NCBI GenBank assembly: GCA_002389045.1
Contig: DGNS01000010.1
Span: forward strand, 176,351-240,350
Length of the DNA stretch: 64,000 bases
Reading direction: 5' to 3'
Source of the DNA: Thiotrichaceae bacterium UBA4486
GTDB lineage: Bacteria > Pseudomonadota > Gammaproteobacteria > Eutrophobiales > Eutrophobiaceae
A program made the translations under genes and the position numbers. Positions 1 to 6,705 of the stretch are shown here, piece after piece. Position 1 is the stretch's first letter. Every line of letters begins with the position of its first letter. Below the pieces are notes generated by a model. That model saw only the letters and a program-made list of their open reading frames with translations. It was not told the DNA's origin and searched no databases.

Positions 1-1998
1 AAATGGCTGATTCAAAATCTCCAGAATACGGAGCGCTGTCTGCTCAGCTTGAACGGCATCCACTTCCGGTAACAGCAATGCGAATTCATCGCCGCGCATT
101 CGGGCTACGAAGTCGTTTTCCTCCATTTCTTGCTCTATACGTTTCACTGATACCTGCATCACTCTATTGCCGGCCTCAAAACCCAGGGTATCATTGATGT
201 CACGCAATCGCTCCAGATCAAACAACAACAGGGCAATACTGTGATTCTGCGAACGCGCGCCAGTGATGACGTCACCCAGATGCTCATCGAACGAAGCGTG
301 ATTTGGCAGGCCGGTCAATGCATCGTAGTACGCCATACGCTGTATCGTCGCCTGCGCCGCATCGTGCTTGATGCGGGTGCGCAGGGTGGAGATGCCATAG
401 GCCAAATCCTCCGCCATTTCAGACAAGAGTTCGATTTCGGCGACCTCAAATGCCTCGCGGTCTTCCGTATAAATGGTGAGCGCACCCAGCACCGTCTGCT
501 CCACACATAACGGTAGCGAGATGCCCGAATGAATCCCCTGCTCACGGGCCGCCGTATGCCATGCCTGGTATCGTGGATCACTCTGGAGCCCGTGCACCAC
601 ACAGGGACTGCCGGTTCGGATCGCCGTGCCGGTGGGGCCATTGCCCCGTTCTGTTTCGTCCCAGGTGATATGGAGTGTGTCGAGGAAAGCCTTATCGGTC
701 CCGGCCAGCGCTACCGGCCGCACCGTCTTTTCCGCATCATGTTCCGCGAAGCCGACCCAGGCCATGCGATATCCACCCAGCTCCACCGCTACACTGCACA
801 TCTTCTGCAGTAAGGATGATTCATCAGCAGCCCTCACGAGCGTGCGGTTACCCGCACTCAAGGTGCGTAATGCACGATTGATTCGGCGTAACTCCTTGTC
901 GTGCATTTCGGCTTCATCTCGTCGCCGTTGCAGCGACGCGGCCATTCGGTCAAAGGTCTGAGCCAATCGCCCGAACTCGTCATGCGTCTGCGGCAATTCT
1001 GTACGGACGTTGAGATCACCCTTGCCGAGTCGCTCACTGGCATGCGCCAGAACCCCAAGTGGCCGCAGCACAAAGACATTACTACCCTTCCATGCCACGG
1101 CGATGACTATTACTACGATTATAAGCAGTGCAATCAAATCTCGCTTGAAGCGAGAGTCAAGATCTGCATAGGCGATATCACGAGGAATACCAACACTGAC
1201 ATATACACTGTTCGAGTCACCTTGATGAAGGGGCGTAAAGGCATAAAGCCGATGGACGCCAGCTGCATCCATTGATTCAGCAGTTCCTTCGGCGTCGTGC
1301 TCGATGATCATCCGGACGAAGGGCGCGTCCTTGATGGATTTGCCGAACCACTTATCCGGATCGGGCTGATGCGTCAGCACCGTGCCACTTCTATCCAGAA
1401 TGGTGATCGTCGTTCCTTCAGGCAGCGGAATATTGCTCAGCTTCCGGCTCAGCCAGGCGAGATCCAGGGCCGCAAAGATTACGCCCTCGATCCGGCCTTG
1501 ATCACCACGTAGCGGGTAACCAAGATTAATAGCGCTCTTACCGGTGACACGCCCCACTTGATAGCTGCCGATGGCGAGATCGCCCGTCTCAATAGCGCGG
1601 CGAAAATAATCCCGATCATGTATCTGGACCGGTGTCGGCATGGGTAAACCACTGCACCGCATCAACCCGTCAAGGCCGCTGACACCAAGATTGGCATAAT
1701 AGGGGTACTGCTCGAGCAACTTGGCCAGTACATCATTGCACGCAGCTCCCCCTTCCGCTGCCTGAATACTCGGCAACCGGGCCAACCCGGGTAACAATTG
1801 CCGTGCACCTGCTATGAGGTCCTGCTGTTCCTGCAAGACCAGACGGGCTAACCTCAGCGCCTCTGCCTGCGTATGCAAGGCCTCCGCTTTGCGTGCTTCG
1901 ATAGCGTTGTGCAGTAACAACGCAAACACCGGCACGATGATCAACATGAGTAAAAGCACGAGCCGTGCGCGAAGGCTGGAAAGCCGGTGTTGGTGCAT
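1..1998 (-). CDS. Membrane sensor GGDEF protein (Cache-HAMP-GAF-GGDEF), partial
   Basis: The minus-strand frame opens with ATG at 1998 and stays open to the left edge, giving 666 codons of an incomplete protein. An N-terminal membrane segment (about residues 10-30) is followed by a periplasmic Cache-like sensor domain, a second membrane segment near residue 290, a HAMP linker, a GAF domain and the start of a GGDEF domain. The signature reads R-G-D-E-F (residues 635-639), so the first glycine is arginine. The inhibitory RxxD site five residues upstream is also missing (E-E-N-D). The family makes c-di-GMP from GTP. Whether this variant is active cannot be told from sequence, and an EAL domain could follow outside the window. 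The domain order is well supported. Confidence 0.85.
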   Translation of the reverse strand, partial: MHQHRLSSLRARLVLLLMLIIVPVFALLLHNAIEARKAEALHTQAEALRLARLVLQEQQDLIAGARQLLPGLARLPSIQAAEGGAACNDVLAKLLEQYPYYANLGVSGLDGLMRCSGLPMPTPVQIHDRDYFRRAIETGDLAIGSYQVGRVTGKSAINLGYPLRGDQGRIEGVIFAALDLAWLSRKLSNIPLPEGTTITILDRSGTVLTHQPDPDKWFGKSIKDAPFVRMIIEHDAEGTAESMDAAGVHRLYAFTPLHQGDSNSVYVSVGIPRDIAYADLDSRFKRDLIALLIIVVIVIAVAWKGSNVFVLRPLGVLAHASERLGKGDLNVRTELPQTHDEFGRLAQTFDRMAASLQRRRDEAEMHDKELRRINRALRTLSAGNRTLVRAADESSLLQKMCSVAVELGGYRMAWVGFAEHDAEKTVRPVALAGTDKAFLDTLHITWDETERGNGPTGTAIRTGSPCVVHGLQSDPRYQAWHTAAREQGIHSGISLPLCVEQTVLGALTIYTEDREAFEVAEIELLSEMAEDLAYGISTLRTRIKHDAAQATIQRMAYYDALTGLPNHASFDEHLGDVITGARSQNHSIALLLFDLERLRDINDTLGFEAGNRVMQVSVKRIEQEMEENDFVARMRGDEFALLLPEVDAVQAEQTALRILEILNQPF

Positions 1999-2346
1999 AA
2001 AAAATCCCTCTTCTATCCAGGGCTCGCCACTACACGCCAAAGTAAACGGCAATGAGAAAGGCGACCTGCCGTATGGCTCCTTCTACAACTTTCTTGGAGG
2101 CAATGAATGTTGTGCCGCACCCCCGATGTTGCGAAGCGGATACAGCCAACAAACTGAATATCGTTTTCCTTTGTCATCGGCAAAGTGACATAAAATCTTT
2201 AATTATTCTAATGAATTAACGCAAAATCATCCACGAATGACGGCGCCACGGTTTTCCCCTGACTTCACGGACACGACAATCCAAAGGAAGCAAGATGCAA
2301 ATGGGTGCGCGGATGAAGCGCAGTTTTAGGGCAAACTCCAATAAAT
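1999..2346. other. AT-rich intergenic stretch without a recognised gene
   Basis: This stretch lies between the start of the minus-strand GGDEF gene and the hipBA operators. It holds the upstream region of that gene. I see no convincing protein, RNA gene or long repeat here. Short open frames lack domain content or plausible ribosome binding sites. Confidence 0.5.
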
Positions 2347-2459
2347 GTATCGTACGTGATAATTTCTCGACATAGGACGCTTGCGCGCCTACATTTTTCA
2401 CGTACGGTATCTTTTCCTTGCCTTCGGCGGATTGAGCTGTTATTTTTTACCGTACGGTA
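2347..2459 (+). promoter_or_regulatory. Three CGTACG-centred palindromes upstream of hipBA (probable HipB operators)
   Basis: Three related inverted repeats share a CGTACG core. They lie at 2347-2360 (TATCGTACGTGATA), 2398-2410 (TCACGTACGGTAT) and 2448-2459 (TACCGTACGGTA, a perfect 12-bp palindrome). They are spaced about 50 bp apart, and the last lies 18 bp before the hipB ATG. HipB-type repressors bind palindromes of this kind and repress their own operon, so autoregulation is likely. The assignment is inferred from position and symmetry. Confidence 0.7.
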
Positions 2460-2477
2460 CTTTTTAGAGGCGCGGCC

Positions 2478-2762
2478 ATGACAGAGGAAGACAGCATTTA
2501 CGGCGCGATCCAGAGCGCCGAGGAACTCGGCCGCCTGGCGCGCGCCCATCGCAAGCACCGGCACCTGACGCTGGAAACGGTCTCCGGGCTCGGTAACCTG
2601 AGCACGCGATTCCTCTCAGAGTTTGAACGGGGCAAGGAGACGGCCGAGATCGGCAAGGTCCTCAAGGCGCTGCGCACCCTGGGGCTGGAAGTCATCATCC
2701 AACCGCGCGGGCGGGCGACGCCGGCTCACCGTACTGGCAAGACCCGTGAGGAAACCCCATGA
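2478..2762 (+). CDS. hipB: HipB-like antitoxin, helix-turn-helix repressor
   Basis: This 94-residue protein has a Cro/C1-type helix-turn-helix at about residues 28-72, including the LETVSGLGNLSTRFLSEFER stretch typical of HipB. A basic, disordered tail follows. In this family HipB neutralises the HipA kinase and represses the operon. The stop codon overlaps the start of hipA (ATGA at 2759-2762), which indicates translational coupling. Three palindromes with a CGTACG core sit just upstream and are its likely operators. ATG 2478 is the only start that keeps the whole domain. Confidence 0.88.
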   Translation: MTEEDSIYGAIQSAEELGRLARAHRKHRHLTLETVSGLGNLSTRFLSEFERGKETAEIGKVLKALRTLGLEVIIQPRGRATPAHRTGKTREETP

Positions 2763-4012
2763 ACGACCCCGACATCCTCAACGTCTGGCACGAGCAGCGT
2801 TTGGTCGGTCAGCTCTGGCGCAATACGACCGGGGCCATCGGGTTTCGCTACGATCCCGCGTGGATCACCGGCGACGGCTTCGCCGTCTCCCGTTCCCTGC
2901 CGCTGGCGGTCCGGGAATTCGCCCCGGAGGAAGGCACCGCCCAGCGCTGGTTCGCCAATCTGTTGCCTGAGGGGGCGGTGCGCGAACACATCGTCCGCGA
3001 CCTCAAACTGCCGAATACGGATTTCGACCTGCTGCGCGCCATCGGCGGCGAGTGCGCCGGCGCGCTGTCGATTCTGTCCGTAGACCGGCAACCATCGGGC
3101 CAGCAGCAGTACCGTCCATTGACGGAGAAGGACGTGGCCGACCTGGCGGCTCGCCGGGGACAGATCTACGCTGTCTGGCCGGCGGACGAGCGCCCGCGAT
3201 TGTCGCTCGCCGGCGCCCAGGACAAGTGCCCGCTACTGGTGCGCGACGATCAGTATTTTCTGCCGCAGGGCGAAGCGCCTTCCAGTCACATCCTGAAGTT
3301 CGAGCTGGCCGACTACCGTCATCTGCCCGCCTACGAGACCTTCACCACACAACTGGCAGCGGCCATCGACTTGCCGGTGGTAGATATCACTTTGCGGTCC
3401 ATCGGAAAAACCCGGTACGCACAGATTATGCGCTATGATCGGCTTTGGGATGAACGTGGCGAGGTGCGGCGGCTGCACCAGGAGGATTTCTGCCAGGCCC
3501 TGGGTTACGGGCACGAAAAGAAATATCAGGAACATGGCGGACCATCCTTCGCGCAGTGTTACCGCCTGGTGCAGGAAGCCTCCAGCGAGCCGGCCATCGA
3601 TGTGCAACACCTGCTGCGCTGGCAGATCTTCAATGTACTGGCGGGCAACTCCGATGGCCATGCCAAGAACCTCTCCCTGTTGCATTTGCCTGATGACGCA
3701 ACCCGCCTGGCGCCGTTCTATGACCTGGTGTGCACACGCGCCATCGAGCGCATCGATTACCATCTCGCCTTCGATGTCGGCGGCGAACGCAATCCCAGTG
3801 TGATCACGCCCGCGCACTGGGAAACGCTCGCTAAGCAATGTGATGTGCGGCCGCAATTCCTCGGTAACCTGGTACGTGAGACCGCAGACGCGCTGCAGGA
3901 GAGAATCGGCCCGGAGCGAGAAGAATTCGAGGCACGTTACGGCGTCTATCCAGCGTTACAACGCATCGAGAAGGTTGTCACCACACAGTGCCGGCGTATC
4001 GCGAAGCGGTAG
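2759..4012 (+). CDS. hipA: HipA-like serine/threonine kinase toxin
   Basis: The 417-residue protein has the N-terminal HipA subdomain and the C-terminal kinase fold. Visible landmarks are the glycine-rich SLAGAQDK segment near residue 150, the SSHILKFE strand, the catalytic-loop motif GNSDGHAKN near residue 300, and the metal-binding FYDLV motif shortly after. Length is normal for the family (about 410-440). HipA kinases phosphorylate targets such as glutamyl-tRNA synthetase and induce dormancy, and are held in check by HipB. It overlaps hipB by 4 bp. All kinase motifs appear intact, so the module is probably functional. The substrate is not predictable. Confidence 0.9.
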   Translation: MNDPDILNVWHEQRLVGQLWRNTTGAIGFRYDPAWITGDGFAVSRSLPLAVREFAPEEGTAQRWFANLLPEGAVREHIVRDLKLPNTDFDLLRAIGGECAGALSILSVDRQPSGQQQYRPLTEKDVADLAARRGQIYAVWPADERPRLSLAGAQDKCPLLVRDDQYFLPQGEAPSSHILKFELADYRHLPAYETFTTQLAAAIDLPVVDITLRSIGKTRYAQIMRYDRLWDERGEVRRLHQEDFCQALGYGHEKKYQEHGGPSFAQCYRLVQEASSEPAIDVQHLLRWQIFNVLAGNSDGHAKNLSLLHLPDDATRLAPFYDLVCTRAIERIDYHLAFDVGGERNPSVITPAHWETLAKQCDVRPQFLGNLVRETADALQERIGPEREEFEARYGVYPALQRIEKVVTTQCRRIAKR

Positions 4013-4078
4013 CGGAGTCAGCGTTAAGGGACGTGACAAACGCTCTTAATACATGGCCGGAACACCAAGCGAAACGAT

Positions 4079-4117
4079 GCCCTGCCTCTGACAAGTACGC
4101 CCCGCACGAGGCAGGGC
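4079..4117. terminator. Hairpin between convergent hipA and island genes
   Basis: A perfect 10-bp inverted repeat (GCCCTGCCTC at 4079-4088, GAGGCAGGGC at 4108-4117) with a 19-nt loop lies between the 3' ends of hipA and the converging minus-strand gene. There is no clear T-run, so it may act as a bidirectional transcript end or a processing stem. Confidence 0.55.
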
Positions 4118-4127
4118 GTGAAAGTGA

Positions 4128-4547
4128 CTACGCGTCGGTGGGCCGGAATACCTCATCCAGATCGATGCGGGCCGGCTCGATCCATGGTTCGACGACATAC
4201 GCTTTCGAGCGGCTGCCGTCGGATTGCGTGATGTCACACAGGTCTTCCGGCGCCTGCCCCTCGATATCGTAATCGACGACGGCGACAGCAGGCGCGGCCC
4301 CCGGCTGGTCGGTAATCACCGCTTGCACGATGCCGCCTTCCATAACGACGGCAAGCCGCGAGCAGCGCGGACTCGACTCGGGACGACCCGTCTCCGGGCT
4401 TGCTCCAGATGCCTGAAGCGCCACCTGGTAGGCCTGATCCAGATCGTCCCAGTCGATGCTGCCGCCCCGATCTTCACCGCGGCGGTAGGCCTCGATCAAC
4501 AGGCGGACAGCTTGAAAAGCCGCATCCCGGCGGCGGAACACCGGCAT
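4128..4547 (-). CDS. Small island protein of unknown function
   Basis: From ATG 4547 this encodes about 139 residues with no family I recognise. The N-terminal half is helical (FRRRDAAFQAVRLLIEAYRR). The C-terminal half begins VVMEGGIVQAVI, a small beta-rich unit seen in accessory-island hypotheticals. I chose ATG 4547 because AGGAAAAGG lies just upstream. The longer frame to 4760 would overlap the preceding gene in a region of unnatural composition. It overlaps or closely follows the small gene ending at 4558 and is probably the last gene of the minus-strand operon that began with the AbiEi gene. Confidence 0.6.
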   Translation of the reverse strand: MPVFRRRDAAFQAVRLLIEAYRRGEDRGGSIDWDDLDQAYQVALQASGASPETGRPESSPRCSRLAVVMEGGIVQAVITDQPGAAPAVAVVDYDIEGQAPEDLCDITQSDGSRSKAYVVEPWIEPARIDLDEVFRPTDA

Positions 4548-4557
4548 CACCCTTTTC

Positions 4558-4740
4558 CTAGAAGTCATCGTAAAGCAACGGTACTTCCGCCGAGTCTTGC
4601 CAGATATCGCCCTGGTCGAACAACTCACCGGCCCTGGCGACGGCGGCTTCCCGGCTTTCAGCCTCGATGCCGACCATGACCCTGTGTTCATAGGGCAAGC
4701 TGTATTGAATGATGTATCTCGTGATGGTTCTCCGTATGTT
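4558..4740 (-). CDS. Small protein, possible DpnD/PcfM-like, without a canonical start
   Basis: A minus-strand frame after a stop at about 4741 encodes 60 residues ending at a TAG (4558-4560). The reading has the alternation and the VGIEAESREAAVARAGELF helix of small proteins resembling the DpnD/PcfM family, a weak resemblance only. The first in-frame ATG is at 4677, which would cut off the first strand. An ATC at 4723-4725 follows GGAGA closely and could be a rare start, or the gene may have lost its start. It is too short and start-poor for routine gene finders. It is a hypothetical or decayed gene. Confidence 0.45.
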   Translation of the reverse strand, partial: NIRRTITRYIIQYSLPYEHRVMVGIEAESREAAVARAGELFDQGDIWQDSAEVPLLYDDF

Positions 4741-4852
4741 TTATCCGTTGGAGAGACCATCCCCCACCAGGGAGAAGATCTCCCCGATGGGGTTGGTTGT
4801 GAACTCGAGTCATAGACCCGATTGAATTGACATAACGCTGTTGAAACGCCTT

Positions 4853-5170
4853 TCAGTCCTCGTCAGGCAAGAGGATGGTGATCACGGGTTCACCCTGATC
4901 ACCCGGACCGACGATCAGTTTCAATGTCGTCAGTTCCGCCTCCATCGACCGCCCGTCACGGGGCACCCGGTAGAGTTGGAACGGCAACCGATCGCCGGAA
5001 TGCGAAGCCGACCGTATGGCGCAGGATGCCATGAAGAGCACATCCCACAAGCGGCCGGACTCGTCCTGATGGACCTGCTTGTCACTGTCGTCCTCCGTCC
5101 AGGCCACACAATCGGCCCAGGCATCGGCGGTAATGGCTACCGGCCATTTGAAACCGGCCTCCTGTGCCAT
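4853..5170 (-). CDS. DUF6573-like island protein, 5' end unresolved
   Basis: The 105 residues from ATG 5170 resemble the DUF6573 family common in conjugative elements and accessory islands. Typical pieces are the VAITADAWADCVAW helix and the ending VGPGDQGEPVITILLPDED. The same frame continues upstream to a stop at 5273-5275. That extension contains YSRNQAIDDGDLID, which also belongs to the family, yet it has no ATG, GTG or TTG. The real start is therefore missing or unusual, and translation from 5170 gives a shortened protein. It lies directly after the chimeric radC remnant. Function unknown. Confidence 0.65.
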   Translation of the reverse strand: MAQEAGFKWPVAITADAWADCVAWTEDDSDKQVHQDESGRLWDVLFMASCAIRSASHSGDRLPFQLYRVPRDGRSMEAELTTLKLIVGPGDQGEPVITILLPDED

Positions 5171-5272
5171 GTTGCCTGCATCGATCAGGTCACCGTCGTC
5201 GATGGCCTGGTTCCGGGAATAGGTCGAGATGACCTCGCCGAAACCGGCCGGGTTTGTGAAAAGTAACGATTG

Positions 5273-5599
5273 TCAGAGCAGGCCGCGTTCGGCGAAGGAC
5301 GCACTCTCGCCTCCCGAGACCACGAAGTGATCGAGCACCCGCACATCGACCAGTGCCAGCGCCTCTTTCAACCGGCGGGTGATCATCTCGTCCGCACGGC
5401 TGGGCTCCGCGACACCGGAGGGGTGCTTGTGGGAAAAGACCACAGCGGCCGCATTCGCCTTAAAACCTTTTTGTTGTAGCGCTTGCGAGCTAGAGAGCTT
5501 AGCTTTAACCCGTTCAGACGGATGACCTTGTCCAGCGTTTCCGGCGAAAAACCCGGTCGCCGCCGCCTCGGCCTGGAGATCCTGGAGCGAAAGATTCAT
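5273..5599 (-). pseudogene. Chimeric remnant: frameshifted abiEii 5' end joined to radC 3' end
   Basis: The 108-codon frame starts with ATG overlapping the abiEi stop (ATGA at 5596-5599). Its first 17 residues, MNLSLQDLQAEAAATGF, match the start of AbiEii nucleotidyltransferase toxins. After a run of five T the AbiEii reading continues in the +1 frame (SPETLDKVIRLNGLK), so one base appears to be inserted. From about residue 48 the frame becomes the C-terminal half of a RadC/JAB protein. It includes SHKHPSG, PSRAD and VLDHFVV and ends FAERGLL. Neither protein is complete: the toxin lacks its catalytic core and RadC its N-terminal half. A deletion fusing two island genes is the simplest explanation. 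Confidence 0.8.
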
Positions 5600-6402
5600 G
5601 CCCCCTCCTCCCAGGTACGTTCGAGAACGGCCGGTGGCACCACCAATCGCCAGGAGGGAACAAGCTTGCCGGACTCCCTGCGGCCGCGGTCCAGGTAACA
5701 GGGCTGCCTGGGTACGTGCTTTCGCAACAGATCCAGTCGCGCCTCATCCACCATCAATGCTTCACGGTGTTGCTCAAGGAAAAAACCCACCTTCGCCACT
5801 GCCGTCGCACTGTGCAACATCAGGACGTAGTCGGTAACCTGGTCCAGGTTGAAGTACTCGACCGATTCCAGGGATCGCCACACCTCCTTCCATCCGCCAC
5901 CCAGGTCGGGACGCACGAGCACGTCCACCAGCGTGCGTTCGAGATGGGTAACCCGCACCTGTCCCCCGGCGTGTTTGTGGGTCTCAACCCCGAACAGTTC
6001 GGCCTGACCGGCCTGCAATGCCTTCGGAAACGGCACGGCAGTGAATTCCTGCCCCTGGAACTCGAAGGGACGCCGGGAGTACCGGGACAGATAGGGAAAC
6101 CGGCGATGCACCGAATAGGCCTTGCCGTGAAACTGCAAGGCGCTGTGATAGGCCAGCACGGCATCGTCAGTCATGTGCGCCCCGAGCAGGTATGGGTCCA
6201 CTTGATAGATCTCCGGGCTTATCCCCTCCGGCACGACGGCATACAGGCCGCGACGGACCCGGAGCAGGTGACCCGCGTTGACGTGGTAGGCCAGCAACGC
6301 CTCCCGGGTCTTTGTACTACGGGAGCCACCGGCCTCCAGGAAGGCCGCAAACGCCTCATGCCGGAACACCGGATTCCTACGGAAGAAGTCCTGTACCTTC
6401 AT
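5596..6402 (-). CDS. abiEi: AbiEi-family type IV antitoxin
   Basis: The protein is 268 residues from ATG 6402, with an N-terminal winged helix (MKVQDFFRRNPVF onward) followed by the AbiEi C-terminal domain. Family members antagonise AbiEii without binding it and repress their own operon. A GTG at 6441 could extend the frame, but it falls at the predicted transcription start, so ATG 6402 is preferred. Two inverted 23-bp repeats over the promoter match the known AbiEi operator layout. Its toxin partner, which starts inside its stop codon, is disrupted. This is therefore an orphan antitoxin that may still regulate and could protect against related toxins. Confidence 0.85.
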   Translation of the reverse strand: MKVQDFFRRNPVFRHEAFAAFLEAGGSRSTKTREALLAYHVNAGHLLRVRRGLYAVVPEGISPEIYQVDPYLLGAHMTDDAVLAYHSALQFHGKAYSVHRRFPYLSRYSRRPFEFQGQEFTAVPFPKALQAGQAELFGVETHKHAGGQVRVTHLERTLVDVLVRPDLGGGWKEVWRSLESVEYFNLDQVTDYVLMLHSATAVAKVGFFLEQHREALMVDEARLDLLRKHVPRQPCYLDRGRRESGKLVPSWRLVVPPAVLERTWEEGA

Positions 6403-6437
6403 TGGGTGCGAACCAGTAGTTGACAATACTTGCGTGG

Positions 6438-6527
6438 ACACCTAATAAATTTAGGGGTAGTCGCGATATTTGTCAACAGGTCAGTTGCTTGACGTTTCCT
6501 GCTTCTACCCCTAACAAAGTTCAGGGT
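6438..6527 (-). promoter_or_regulatory. abiE promoter with paired 23-bp inverted operators
   Basis: On the minus strand TTGACA (6476-6471) and TAAATT (6453-6448) are separated by exactly 17 bp, a strong sigma-70 promoter. Two 23-bp repeats in opposite orientation flank it at 6438-6460 and 6505-6527, sharing the invariant half TTAGGGGTAG / CTACCCCTAA. The proximal copy covers the -10 box. This is the arrangement described for AbiEi negative autoregulation by cooperative binding to two inverted repeats. Confidence 0.75.
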
Positions 6528-6705
6528 TCCAGCACGATTTGTCACTCTGACACAGGAACTTTTTGTCGGAAACGAGGAAACGGAGTGTACGTGGAGCGCA
6601 AGAAAATGAATTATTTGTAACGTAATTATTTCAAGTCCGTATTCGCTCCTGCGCACCCCAATTACCCGAATGGATACGCGTAATCAGTGACGACTGCCCC
6701 CTGAT

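Noticed and set aside
4548..4760. N-terminal extension of the island protein at 4128-4547
   Set aside because: The extra 71 residues overlap the better-looking small gene in another frame and contain no protein-like pattern.
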